A stretch of DNA of 64,000 nucleotides, from NCBI RefSeq assembly GCF_020667845.1, contig NZ_JAFMPQ010000013.1, forward strand, positions 47,952 through 111,951, read 5' to 3'. Shown one piece after another: positions 17,607-26,495 of this stretch (position 1 is its first letter; each line of letters begins with the position of its first letter). The notes under the pieces were generated by a model. It worked only from the letters and a program-made list of their open reading frames with translations. It was not told the DNA's origin and searched no databases. The position numbers and the translations under genes were made by a program. The DNA is from Cognatishimia sp. F0-27. GTDB lineage: Bacteria > Pseudomonadota > Alphaproteobacteria > Rhodobacterales > Rhodobacteraceae.

Positions 17607-20023
17607 CACATGCCCCTTCGCCCGAGCGACACCGCGCGAGCGATGTCGGCCGCGACCTGCGTGCGGGACTGCCTGAAGCTCTCGGCGTCGCGCGCCATGA
17701 TGGTGACATTCACGCCACCGGCTGCGCCGTAGCTCTGAGCTTCGCGGCGAGACAGCACGCGCTCGCCGCGTTGCAAGATGGCCGGGACTTCATCGTGGCG
17801 CAGCCCCGCCACACCGCCGGAATGCATCCGGGGCGCAGCCGCAAAGGCCATCGCCGGAACCATCCGCGAGGGGCCCGCCGAGCCGACCATGCCGCCCGCA
17901 TGCAGGATGTTCGCGAAGATACCGCCCGCGCCGCCAAGCGCGCCGGAAAGCGCATTGGCGATCGGTCCCAGAATGAACCGCCGCGCAGCCAGCTTGGCGA
18001 GATCGGCGATGAGCGAGGTGACGAGATCGCGAAAGTTCAGCTTCCCAGTCTTTACGAACTCGCCCACGGCGTTTTCGGCCGACTGGAATGCGCCGACGAG
18101 GCTCTGGCCGATATCACCGCCGATGTCGCGGGCCTTTCTGGCGTAGTCAGACAGCGCGGCGGTGACCGCCTGCCAGCCGGTAACGGCCGTCTCGACGTTG
18201 GGCCCGGCCGCAGCAGTCGCAGCCCCCACGGCATCGCCGGCATCGGTCGCCGCCTGTCCGGCGCCATCGAGCGCGGTCTCGAACCGTTCCGCCGCGGTGG
18301 TGGCCTCGGTCAGCGCGTCTGCGCCACCCTCCGCGCTGCCCTGCACCGCGTCACGCAGGGCCTGCCAACTCGCGAGTGGCGCACGCGCACCTTCGGCCAA
18401 ATCCCGCGTTGCACCGCGATAGGTATTTGCGGTGGCAAGCGCAGTATTGGCCGCTTGGGTGAGCCCGAGATCGGGTGCGGCGAGCGGGTTGTCCTCGAAA
18501 GCCCGGTCAAAGGCAGTCTGAGCAGCGGTCGTCGCAGCCGTCGCGGCACCCTCGAAGCGGTTCTCGATCTGGCCCAGCTCGAGATCGGGAATGATCGAGA
18601 TGCGCCGCTCGGACCCGAGCGCTTCCAGCCCCTGGTTGATGCCGCCTATGAAGCCGTTGATGCGCGAGACCACGCCGTTCAGCATTGCCTCGACGCCGTC
18701 GACCAGGCTGTTGGCCGCCTGGAACGTCAGATCGCCAATCGCGGCGGGCAGCAGCCCCCAGATCGCCTTGATCGCCTCGTAGGCGCCTTCGAAGGTGTTC
18801 GCGGCGGTGTTGCCGAAACCCAAGACGCTCTCGATGGCGCTCTGCATTCCGGAGGCGGCATCGGCCTTGAGATCGAAGAACATCGCCGTGGCGGCAGCGC
18901 CCGCCGCCGCAGCTCCCATCTTGATGCGGTCCCAGACCTCGACAGCAAGGTCCTTCAGGAGCGACATCGCCTCACCAAAGCCCCCCGCGCCCGACACGAG
19001 GCGGGTGAACTGATAGACGAGCTCGCCCGCGCCAACGATCAATGCCCCGATGCCGGTGCGGATCAGCGCCCCGCGGAGGAGGACAAGCGCGGTGGCGAGA
19101 CCGCGCACGGAGAGCGCTGCGACAGCCATCCCGGCGACCCAACGCCCTGCAAGAAAGGCCACAAATGTTGCGGCAAAGGTGGTCAGTCGGCCGATATTGT
19201 CGAAGAGGCCCCGGATCGCGATGCCGAGCGGCCCGGTGCGACTGGCCACGGCCGCCATGGCGTTGGCGACTGCTTCCAGCGCGGGTGCGGCGGCCACGGC
19301 CAGCTGGTTCGACAGCCCCCGCCAGATCAGGCCGAGCCGAGAGATCGCATCGTTCGTCCGCTCGATCTGCTCGGCATCCTGCTCGGAAACGACCACCCCG
19401 AACGCGAGGACGTCCTCGGTCGCCTGGCGAAGCGTCGCGGTGTCGATCCGCGACATGGCGATGGAGCCTTCCTCGCCGAAAAGTTGACCGGCGACGGCCG
19501 CGCGTTCGGCGGCGGGCACAAATTCCTCGATGGCCGCGTTGATCGCACCCACACGCTGGTCCAGCGGCAGCGCGATCAGATCATTGGCCGATAGCCCCAG
19601 CCGGTCCAGTGCATCGGCAGCGGGACCAGTCCCGGCGGCTGCCTGGCTGAGACGGCGCGTGAGGTCCTTCGTCGCCTGCTCGATGCCCGACATCGACACG
19701 CCCGCCAGCTCGCCCGCGCGCTCCAGCGTCTGGATCGAGGCGACCGTGGTGCCGAGGGACTGTGCCAGCTTGGCCTGCGCATCCACCGTCTGCAGGCCGG
19801 AGCGCACCATGGCGACGCCAGCAGCAGCGGCGGCGGCCACTGCAGCGGCAGCGGCAATCCGAACCCGTCGCGAGAACGCCGCAAGCCGGGTGTTGGCTGC
19901 TTCCATTTCCCGGCTGAGCCGTCCGAAGCCGCGTGCTCCAGCCTCGCCGACACCTTCCAGTTCGGCGCGCACCTGTCGACCGCCCACCGCAGCAAGGCGG
20001 ACAGAAACGCGCTTTTCAGCCAT
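17606..20023 (-). CDS. Tail tape measure protein
   Basis: An 805-residue, alanine-rich, largely helical protein with hydrophobic stretches near residues 55-73 and again around 280-340. Length, composition and position between the tail-assembly chaperones and the distal tail protein identify the tape measure, which sets tail length and may form a membrane channel at DNA injection. The start ATG 20023 overlaps the frameshifted chaperone stop by 8 nt. Length implies a relatively short siphovirus tail. Confidence 0.85.
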   Translation of the reverse strand: MAEKRVSVRLAAVGGRQVRAELEGVGEAGARGFGRLSREMEAANTRLAAFSRRVRIAAAAAVAAAAAAGVAMVRSGLQTVDAQAKLAQSLGTTVASIQTLERAGELAGVSMSGIEQATKDLTRRLSQAAAGTGPAADALDRLGLSANDLIALPLDQRVGAINAAIEEFVPAAERAAVAGQLFGEEGSIAMSRIDTATLRQATEDVLAFGVVVSEQDAEQIERTNDAISRLGLIWRGLSNQLAVAAAPALEAVANAMAAVASRTGPLGIAIRGLFDNIGRLTTFAATFVAFLAGRWVAGMAVAALSVRGLATALVLLRGALIRTGIGALIVGAGELVYQFTRLVSGAGGFGEAMSLLKDLAVEVWDRIKMGAAAAGAAATAMFFDLKADAASGMQSAIESVLGFGNTAANTFEGAYEAIKAIWGLLPAAIGDLTFQAANSLVDGVEAMLNGVVSRINGFIGGINQGLEALGSERRISIIPDLELGQIENRFEGAATAATTAAQTAFDRAFEDNPLAAPDLGLTQAANTALATANTYRGATRDLAEGARAPLASWQALRDAVQGSAEGGADALTEATTAAERFETALDGAGQAATDAGDAVGAATAAAGPNVETAVTGWQAVTAALSDYARKARDIGGDIGQSLVGAFQSAENAVGEFVKTGKLNFRDLVTSLIADLAKLAARRFILGPIANALSGALGGAGGIFANILHAGGMVGSAGPSRMVPAMAFAAAPRMHSGGVAGLRHDEVPAILQRGERVLSRREAQSYGAAGGVNVTIMARDAESFRQSRTQVAADIARAVSLGRRGM

Positions 20024-20680
20024 TGGAGTGTTCCATCTGTTCGTTGAGTTTGGCGACCATCACCGCCTCGACGACGGGCAGCAGTTCGGCCATGGCCAGC
20101 GGCGGCACGCCGAGCGCGTCACCGAGCGCCAGCGCGGCGGACATGTCCCAGCCGATCACCGCGCCCGGCAGAACGCGGAGCTGGCCGCCGAGACGGCCGA
20201 CCAGGTCCCAGACCTGCCAACCCTCATGCGTAAGGGGCCGGTTCAGCCGCGCCGGGCAGTCTTTGCACGCTTCCGCGCAGGCTTGGCAGTATCGGTCGCC
20301 CCCGCCGAAGGACCACTCGGCAAGGACGCGGAGACGTTTTTTTCCTGTTCCAGCAGCAGGCCTTTGGAGACGTAGGTCAGCTGGAAGGCCTCGAAGATTG
20401 GCCAAACATCGAGCAGCGCGTCGATGGACTCGGGGCTCGGCTCGATTGGTTTCCCGTCGGCGTCCCCGATGCCATCCCAAGCGAGCACAGCCCGTCGCGC
20501 CAGCGCTTTGGCGAAGGCGACCGCGCGCTCCTCGTCCGAGGCCTCCTCGGGCACCGCTTCAACGGCGGGATCGCTGCGCGTCGCTACCATCAGGGCGGTC
20601 GTCAGCGGGCGGAGTTGCACCCGCACACCGGGCACCAGGTCATGCCAGCGGGGCGCGTTCGTCAGATCGAGAGTGAGCAT
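20016..20680 (-). CDS. Tail assembly chaperone, -1 frameshift product (gpGT-like)
   Basis: Predicted fusion: the zero-frame chaperone from 20680 to the slip site at 20342-20336, then the -1 frame to the stop at 20016. The extension of about 108 residues has its own character, with a Cys-rich knuckle (CQACAEACKDC) and a conserved-looking LTHEGWQVWDLVGRLGGQL. It has no good independent start: after the slip site the only Met is far downstream (WDMSAAL). The frame relation is exactly -1. In lambda, gpG and gpGT together load the tape measure protein. It could instead be annotated as a separate gene. Confidence 0.7.
20243..20680 (-). CDS. Tail assembly chaperone, zero-frame product (gpG-like)
   Basis: A 145-residue protein starting at ATG 20680, sharing TGATG with the tail tube stop. 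It sits where lambda-like phages encode gpG. The acidic helical body ends near the motif LLLEQEKN and a low-complexity basic tail (about 30 residues) follows. The codons GAA AAA AAC at 20344-20336 carry a canonical -1 slippery heptamer, giving a longer alternative product. Confidence 0.75.
   Translation of the reverse strand: MLTLDLTNAPRWHDLVPGVRVQLRPLTTALMVATRSDPAVEAVPEEASDEERAVAFAKALARRAVLAWDGIGDADGKPIEPSPESIDALLDVWPIFEAFQLTYVSKGLLLEQEKNVSASLPSGPSAGATDTAKPARKRAKTARRG
20336..20342 (-). promoter_or_regulatory. Programmed -1 ribosomal frameshift slippery site A AAA AAC
   Basis: Minus-strand heptamer in zero frame A_AAA_AAC (preceded by GAA's GA), the canonical X_XXY_YYZ type. It sits within the first chaperone and upstream of an open -1 frame. 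The following bases are GC-rich and could form a stimulatory stem, not modelled here. Confidence 0.75.
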
Positions 20681-21618
20681 CAATAGGTCTCCACATCGTT
20701 CAATAGGGTCGCGGTGCACATCCGGCCGACCGTACTGTCGCGCGCGGCTTGCCAGTCGAACGTGGCCTGCACGCCCTCCGGCCCGGAAATCTCGATGCGC
20801 GGACGCGGTAGATAGACGGCATGCACGGTGAAGGTGAAGCTCTCGCCAGAGGGCAGCACATAGGCGAACTCAAGCTCGCAGGGATCGCCGTTGATCGCCT
20901 GCGTCACCAGCGTCTGGTCCGCGAAACGCACTTCGATGGAGCCAGTCAGCGCGGCGATGGACGGGTCAGCACCATCGATGCGGCCGTCCGAGCGGATGGT
21001 CTCGATCCGGTCGAGGTTGTTGGCGTAGGTGATGTCGGCTGAAACCACATTGCCGAGGGCGGAGCCATTCCGCGCGATCGCCCCGTTGAAATGGCCGAAG
21101 CGCTTCAACTCGAGCGCGGCGGGTGTCCCGGCGCTAGTCGTCGTGCCGACAGTCTCGCCCTGCGCCACCAGTCGGGCCGTTGCGGTCAGCAGACCAGATC
21201 GCTGCATCTGCCAATTGATCTGGTCGAGCACGCATCCGGAATACATCGCGTAGCGCGGCACCTCGGGCATGCCTGTCTCGATGGACATGCTGGGCAGCGT
21301 CCAAGAACCCGACTGAAATTCATGGGTCCATGGACCGGTGCCGGTCGTGGTCGGGTCACCAAAGGCCGCCTTCAACCAGAACCCGAAGGCCTCGGCGTCC
21401 AGTGGCAAGACAACATCGCCGTCCGCCGTAACCGCGTCCTTGATTGGTGCTAGCGGATCACGGCCGTAACCCAGCAGTTCCGAATTGAGCAACGGCTGCT
21501 CTGCACCGAGCGAGGTGCTGGCAAAGGGCATTTTTGTGAAGCCACCCACCGGCGGCGTTCCATAGGTCGTTTCGAACGCAAGCGCCATCTGCGCCCGCGC
21601 CCCTTGGGCTCGTGCCAT
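20680..21618 (-). CDS. Major tail tube protein
   Basis: A 312-residue beta-rich protein. The N-terminus (ALAFETTYGTPPVGGFTKMP) and Ig-like C-terminal half are typical of the phage tail tube 2 family of lambdoid/GTA-like siphophages. It polymerises into the tail lumen. Position between tail terminator and assembly chaperones agrees. The start ATG 21618 follows GGAGAAC-type spacing. Confidence 0.8.
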   Translation of the reverse strand: MARAQGARAQMALAFETTYGTPPVGGFTKMPFASTSLGAEQPLLNSELLGYGRDPLAPIKDAVTADGDVVLPLDAEAFGFWLKAAFGDPTTTGTGPWTHEFQSGSWTLPSMSIETGMPEVPRYAMYSGCVLDQINWQMQRSGLLTATARLVAQGETVGTTTSAGTPAALELKRFGHFNGAIARNGSALGNVVSADITYANNLDRIETIRSDGRIDGADPSIAALTGSIEVRFADQTLVTQAINGDPCELEFAYVLPSGESFTFTVHAVYLPRPRIEISGPEGVQATFDWQAARDSTVGRMCTATLLNDVETY

Positions 21619-21642
21619 TGTGTTCTCCTCGGGTTGTCGGGG

Positions 21643-22062
21643 TCAGCTGAGTGGATCGGCCGTTGAGTAATGCAGCACCACCGGAATGACGGCGGCCTTC
21701 AGGCTGGCCGCGCCCTCGACGGGTAGATCGACCGGGCGCGGCGCTTCCGCCTCGACCCAGTCGCAGAGCCCGCCCAGAGTCCGGTCGGCGGCGAGCGCCG
21801 TGCCGATGGTGGCGCAGAGCGTGTCGAAGGCGTCGTCACGGTCAGTGCCCTGCACGACAGCCTCGATCTCGGCGCTATGCTGATAGTGGTAGCGCAACGG
21901 CGACAGCGTTACCTCGGGCTCGCCCGGTTCGCCGTCGCGCAGGATCAACAGCCCCTCGGCCGGGATGCGCTCGGGCAAAACCTCGCCGCGCAAAGCGGTG
22001 GCGGGCAGCGCCGAAAGCCGCACGTGCAGCGCGGCGAGGATGGTTTCGCGAGGGGTGGGCAT
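21643..22062 (-). CDS. Tail terminator / minor tail protein
   Basis: A 139-residue protein (TPRETILAALHVRLSAL at the start; EIEAVVQG and ALAADRTLGGLCDWVE inside) with the size and gene position of gpU-like tail terminators, which stop tube polymerisation and join tail to neck. The assignment rests on context and the helix-then-sheet pattern. Confidence 0.65.
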   Translation of the reverse strand: MPTPRETILAALHVRLSALPATALRGEVLPERIPAEGLLILRDGEPGEPEVTLSPLRYHYQHSAEIEAVVQGTDRDDAFDTLCATIGTALAADRTLGGLCDWVEAEAPRPVDLPVEGAASLKAAVIPVVLHYSTADPLS

Positions 22063-22316
22063 ACTTCACGCCGTTGTGCAGTTAGAAAAGTGTGGGCCTA
22101 AAGCCATCGGATAGTGGGCCTGACAGGATGCACCGGTTTATCGCGTTGCGCAGAACGTGGACCATGCCCAGTATGCTATAAGAGCATGCCAAAGTGCCAC
22201 CAAGTGCAATGAGAAGGAATTGAGAAGTGCGTCGATCTATTCAGATCAATAAGTCTATTCATCCACGAAGCTCGTCGCGCTGCGCAATCGCTCCACATCG
22301 GAATGGGTGGTGAGCT
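22063..22316. promoter_or_regulatory. Intergenic upstream of the plus-strand accessory gene
   Basis: No gene seen. It is AT-richer than the flanking phage genes and contains a short inverted repeat ATGCT-ATAAG-AGCAT (22173-22187) overlapping a TATAAG-like -10. A good ribosome site (GGTGAG, 22308-22313) precedes the ATG at 22317. It probably holds an independent promoter for the accessory gene; a convincing -35 was not found. Confidence 0.4.
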
Positions 22317-23018
22317 ATGGCGACCGAAGCGCTCCAACCCTTAACCGAATTTTTCCAAGACCTAAGCCCCCTCAGTTCCGCAATTGCATCCAATGTTGTT
22401 GTGATCGGCATTTTTGGGTGGCTTGCGCAACGCTGGGCAGCAAAACGCCTAGAAGCCATGAGGCTTCAGAATTCGCAGCAACTTGAAAAGACCAAGTCGG
22501 AATTGGCTGCGATGAGAGAGGAACTCAAATCAAATATCGACAAGAGAATGATGGTTTTTCAGACTCATTTTGAGCTTGAGTTCAGCCATTTCAAACGCCT
22601 CTGGGAGATGTGTGACGAAGCGTTGGATTACGCCGCATCGGTTCCGCATCTATACGAGGTTACTTGGTTAGATGAAGAAACAAAGCAGTCAGAGAAGGAA
22701 CGATCCGTTACCATGTATGATTGTTGCAGGGTTCATCTCAATGATGCACGAAAAATGCGGCCGTTCGTTCCATCGGAAGTATCGGACGCTTCGAAGGAGA
22801 TGCTGCGAATCTGCGTGGAGATCACTCAAGAATACATGAGTGTATACAAGTTCATGCATGAGGATCGCAAGGATGGCGGATACTGGGACCGGAAGCCAGC
22901 ACGAGAGAAGGCCCAAGAGGATTTCAGAAACGCCCAGCGGAAATATGACGAAGTAGCATCGCTCATTTCGAATAGGATCTCATCTTTATACGCGCTCAAT
23001 CCCGATGAAGGTCGTTAG
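22317..23018 (+). CDS. Membrane-anchored coiled-coil accessory (moron) protein
   Basis: A 233-residue protein of unknown family encoded against the direction of the surrounding structural genes. One N-terminal transmembrane segment (about 22-40, VVVIGIFGWLA) is followed by a coiled coil (about 41-75, with QQLEKTKSELAAMREEL) and a helical cytosolic domain rich in charged and aromatic residues. A hand count of one line gives 47% GC, against about 65% in neighbours, so it was probably acquired separately. Such lysogeny-expressed morons often alter host fitness or exclude other phages; here that is inference only. Confidence 0.7.
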   Translation: MATEALQPLTEFFQDLSPLSSAIASNVVVIGIFGWLAQRWAAKRLEAMRLQNSQQLEKTKSELAAMREELKSNIDKRMMVFQTHFELEFSHFKRLWEMCDEALDYAASVPHLYEVTWLDEETKQSEKERSVTMYDCCRVHLNDARKMRPFVPSEVSDASKEMLRICVEITQEYMSVYKFMHEDRKDGGYWDRKPAREKAQEDFRNAQRKYDEVASLISNRISSLYALNPDEGR

Positions 23019-23075
23019 CGGGTCGGCCACACCTGAGTGCGAAGCAATCGTCGTAGCAAAGCGGCAAGCTCTTCG

Positions 23076-23705
23076 TCAGAGCATTTTCTCCACCCAGTTC
23101 GCCACGATGAGCCCCGGCACGCTGTCCAACGCCCGGTCTGCATCCCGCGCCAGGTCCAGCCGCTTCGGCAGTTTCACCTGCGGCACCAGCAGGAAAACCG
23201 GCGCGGTGACCTTTCCTCGCCCGGTCTTCGAGCGCGACACCACCGCCTGACCCTTGGTGTTCAACCGCCCCTCCGCAACCAGCAGGCTCGGTCCGTTCCG
23301 GAGATAGACGAAGCGCAGACGCAGCCCGCGCCGTCGCTCCCATTCGCCGGGGGTGATCCGGCCGCCGCGTGTCGATCTGCCTGCGGCGGGCAGCGGGATT
23401 GCCAGCCAGAAGCCGTCCTTCGAGCGGATCAATGGACCAGTGTCATGCGCGCCGACGATAACCGGAGCCTTGGACCAAACCAATGCTGCCGCGTCCAGGC
23501 TCTCGCCCGACCTCGGGAAGTTCTGCTTGCGAATCGAGTTCGCAAGCCGTCGCCCGAGACCTGCGCCAGTAATCTGCATGCGCCACGAGGACTTCAACCC
23601 GGTCCCGGCCTCGCGCATGGCGGCTGTCACCGCGCGCTCTCCGGCCGCGACCTCTGCTGCCATCATAGCCACGATGTCCGGATCGATGTCGAGTTTGAGC
23701 TTCAC
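23076..23705 (-). CDS. DUF6441-type neck protein
   Basis: A 209-residue phage protein with an N-terminal helix (SSWRMQITGAGLGRRLANSIR) and a C-terminal beta-rich part (VFLLVPQVKLPKRLDL), as in DUF6441. Position between the head-tail connector and tail terminator suggests the HK97 gp10-like neck role. The start overlaps the previous stop by 4 nt. The accessory gene 22317-23018 separates it from the tail terminator gene. Confidence 0.65.
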   Translation of the reverse strand: MKLKLDIDPDIVAMMAAEVAAGERAVTAAMREAGTGLKSSWRMQITGAGLGRRLANSIRKQNFPRSGESLDAAALVWSKAPVIVGAHDTGPLIRSKDGFWLAIPLPAAGRSTRGGRITPGEWERRRGLRLRFVYLRNGPSLLVAEGRLNTKGQAVVSRSKTGRGKVTAPVFLLVPQVKLPKRLDLARDADRALDSVPGLIVANWVEKML

Positions 23706-24013
23706 GCGGGCCTCAGATCCACGGTCCAGACGAGCCGCTCACGGTCGCGGACGGGTTCGCTCTGGATAAGGAAGGCGTCGCCGTCGATCTCGATGCGGTC
23801 GCCGGGTCGTGGGGACGGAACCTCCGCGACGCGCAGGTCGATCCGGGTCGTTTCCGACCAGAGCCGGGCATCGCCAAAGTCGGTGATCGCATCAGCCTGC
23901 CGCGAGACGATGCGCACTAGCACAGGCGCGCCGCCCTCGGAGGTGTAGATCGCCTCTCGCCCGATATTGGGATCCGCGAACAGCGCATCCAGAATGGCGG
24001 CAAAGGCCGTCAT
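23702..24013 (-). CDS. Head-tail joining/attachment protein
   Basis: A 103-residue, beta-rich protein ending ERLVWTVDLRPA. Size and location directly after the decoration protein and before DUF6441 fit the FII/attachment family that joins head to tail. Start and the preceding stop share a base, so translation is coupled. Confidence 0.6.
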   Translation of the reverse strand: MTAFAAILDALFADPNIGREAIYTSEGGAPVLVRIVSRQADAITDFGDARLWSETTRIDLRVAEVPSPRPGDRIEIDGDAFLIQSEPVRDRERLVWTVDLRPA

Positions 24014-24348
24014 CAGAAACTCGCGTTCAGGCGCACCCGGCCGATGGTGTCACCAGCCCCGCCCGCCACGGCTTCGGTGGCCACGCCGATCAGCGTGTTC
24101 GCCGTGGCGGTCTTGGTAGCTTCCTTGTTGGTGTTGTCCCAATAGACCTTGTCACCTGCGGACCAGGCCTGACTTGCGACCTTTTTCAGATCGAAGATGC
24201 CGACGAGTGCTGCCTCAACGGTTTCGGCATTGGCGGCATCCCCGGCGGCCACGCCGAAGATGGAGCCGACAAGCAGGCCGTTGCCTGAGGTCACGGCGTA
24301 GGGCGCGGTCAGGGTGATGGTGTTGCCGGGTTGGACGTAGTTTTTCAT
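24013..24348 (-). CDS. DUF2190 capsid decoration protein
   Basis: A 111-residue protein typical of DUF2190: an N-terminal YVQPGNTITLTAPYAV, a central GVAAGDAANAETVE, and WSAGDKVYWDNTNKEAT. These small beta-barrel proteins bind the capsid surface as trimers or spikes. It follows the capsid fusion gene in the normal order. Confidence 0.8.
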   Translation of the reverse strand: MKNYVQPGNTITLTAPYAVTSGNGLLVGSIFGVAAGDAANAETVEAALVGIFDLKKVASQAWSAGDKVYWDNTNKEATKTATANTLIGVATEAVAGGAGDTIGRVRLNASF

Positions 24349-24426
24349 TGCGGGATCCTTTGCAAACAGGAACGGGCGGCCCGATTGGACCGCCCGTCAG
24401 AGGTGAGATTTCAGCGATGGCCCGGT

Positions 24427-26490
24427 TTATGCGCCCGGGTTCTTGTAGAGGCCGCGCCAATCGATGGCCTTGGCGCCAAAGTCGAGGCGGCACTTGATTT
24501 CGACGCCGTCGACGTCGAAGCCATTGCGGGTTTCGATGTAGGCGCCCTGCTGGCCTTCGAGATAGGCGTATTCGATGGTGTCGATCTGGTTCGGGCTGGC
24601 CGCCAGATACCAGGCGGTTTCGCTGGCGGCATCGAGCCGTGGCTCGCTGATCGGCGCGAGCGTGCGGATCGATTGCGGTACGACGTTGGAGGTCGCGGCG
24701 GGCACGAGGTTCTGCGCGACCATCTGCTCGGCCTTCAGTTCCAGCGATGCAGGCACGATCAGGAAGGCAGGCCGCACGTTGAGCACCGTCTTCTTGTCGA
24801 GGCCGGTCTGCTTGGCCATCGCCGCCCGCGCCGCGCCCACGGCATCGACCGCCAACGCCGCACCGGTGCCCGCGAGGTTCTTGTGGCTGGTGTGGAACAG
24901 CGCATTGCCGTCGGCCATCGCCGGGTTGGCGGTGATGATGCCCCAGACCACGTCCGACTCCAGCTGGGCGATGGAGTTGCCGTACATCGCCGGGATCCGG
25001 GTGAAGGCGTCGAGGTCGTCGTTGATCAGCGTCTGGCGGGTGATCGCGACCACCCGGCCATAGGTCTTGACCTTGTAGCTCTCCTTGCTCTCTCCGAGCG
25101 TGCCACGCTTGAACTCGCCGCTCTCGCCTACTTCCAGCAGCTGCGGGGCCTCGCCGAGCTGCACCCGGTGCATCGCCTTGAAGTCGGTGGCGAGCACTTG
25201 GCGGCAGAACAGCATGAATGTGCGGGGATAGGCGTCGTAGGCCTGCCGCAGGGTCTTGTTGGTCACCGCCGACAGGATCTCGGGGAAGTCGGAGGTCGAA
25301 TGCAGGGCCCGCGTTGCCACCTCGTCGCGCGACAGGCCGCGGGTATTGACCCCGGCATTGCCGAGGCTCTCGCGGGCCAGTTCCATGAGCGTCATGCCGC
25401 GATACTGGCGGGCGGCATCTTCCAGCTGGAACAGTGTCGGGCTGTAGCGGTGCAGCAGCGCATTCGCCACGGCGTCGCGGCGGGTGATCTGCTCGTCGCG
25501 GCCGCCCAGCGGGATCGAAACCTGGCTGAAGGTGCGGGTTTCTTCGGATTTGGCGGCGACCTGATCGAGGATCAGACGGCGGGCTTCGCCGATATCGGTC
25601 CCGCGCTTGACTAAATCCTCGGCAAAGCTGCGTTCGAGGTTCAGACGTCCTGCCAGATCATAGATCGTGGAGACGCGGTCGCGTTCGGTCTCGCGGGCCC
25701 GGGTCGCGACAGCTTCGGTATCGGGTGCGGCGGCAGTATTGGCCTTCTGCGGTTTCGGCTGCGCGCGGGTCTGGGCGGCAGCGTCCTTCGGCTCGCTCAC
25801 AGGTGTCTTCGGTTCGGTCACGGTGGTGTCCTCGGTTTTGACCGGTTCGGTCGGCTGGGTGGCTTGGGTTTCGGCGTCGCTCGCCGGATCGTTGGATTTG
25901 TCCGTCATCGGGATGGCTCCTGTGTTGGTGGGTGGGACGTCCCGGCGATGAAGGACGCAATCGTGAAGGGGGGATTGGGCGCGGAAGCCCGCAGCGGGAT
26001 CCGCGCCAACGGGCACGGCGGACACCTCGAAGGGCGTCCAGTCCACCGCGCGCCAAAGCTCGCGGGCGGCTTCGGGTTTGGAGACCTCAAAGCGGTGGAC
26101 CTGGTAGCCGATGGAGACGGCGCGGATATGGCCCGCCTGGATGTCGCGCCAGATCGGCTCAACATCGGCGCGCTCAGAAATCCTGACCTGAGCAATGCCA
26201 CGACCGTTTTCGATACGGGCGGACCCCGGGACGACAGAACCGATCACGGCATCCAGCGTGTCGATCTCGTGCACCTTCAGAAACGGCGCGCCGGCGTTCA
26301 GACGATCCAGCCGCACATGGGCCGGATCGAGGCTCAGCTCTTCCTCATAGGGCTCGCCGAACAGGGTGGACCGGCGGACCCGGGCCCCAGCCGACCAGAT
26401 CACCTCGACGGTGCGGGCGTCGGTGTCCGCTGAGTTCGGCGCAAGCTCCGCCATCCGGCGCAAGGCCGGGATTTCGATCATTGTGTCCAT
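24427..26490 (-). CDS. Prohead protease/major capsid protein fusion
   Basis: A 687-residue single polypeptide. Residues 1-190 resemble a U35-type prohead protease (likely catalytic His in FLKVHE and Ser in RAVSIGY). A Pro/Thr/Glu/Ala-rich linker and a coiled coil (about 195-300) act like a scaffold. The C-terminal 380 residues look like an HK97-fold major capsid protein (ALNADFK-type core, YLEGQQGAYIETRNGFDVDG near the end). Natural protease-capsid fusions are known in some alphaproteobacterial phages. Internal ATGs near residue 194 could also make separate capsid protein. Confidence 0.8.
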   Translation of the reverse strand: MDTMIEIPALRRMAELAPNSADTDARTVEVIWSAGARVRRSTLFGEPYEEELSLDPAHVRLDRLNAGAPFLKVHEIDTLDAVIGSVVPGSARIENGRGIAQVRISERADVEPIWRDIQAGHIRAVSIGYQVHRFEVSKPEAARELWRAVDWTPFEVSAVPVGADPAAGFRAQSPLHDCVLHRRDVPPTNTGAIPMTDKSNDPASDAETQATQPTEPVKTEDTTVTEPKTPVSEPKDAAAQTRAQPKPQKANTAAAPDTEAVATRARETERDRVSTIYDLAGRLNLERSFAEDLVKRGTDIGEARRLILDQVAAKSEETRTFSQVSIPLGGRDEQITRRDAVANALLHRYSPTLFQLEDAARQYRGMTLMELARESLGNAGVNTRGLSRDEVATRALHSTSDFPEILSAVTNKTLRQAYDAYPRTFMLFCRQVLATDFKAMHRVQLGEAPQLLEVGESGEFKRGTLGESKESYKVKTYGRVVAITRQTLINDDLDAFTRIPAMYGNSIAQLESDVVWGIITANPAMADGNALFHTSHKNLAGTGAALAVDAVGAARAAMAKQTGLDKKTVLNVRPAFLIVPASLELKAEQMVAQNLVPAATSNVVPQSIRTLAPISEPRLDAASETAWYLAASPNQIDTIEYAYLEGQQGAYIETRNGFDVDGVEIKCRLDFGAKAIDWRGLYKNPGA

Positions 26491-26495
26491 GTTGG

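Noticed and set aside
22996..23343. Antisense open frame at the end of the moron gene
   Set aside because: Overlaps the DUF6441 gene in another frame and shows no domain.
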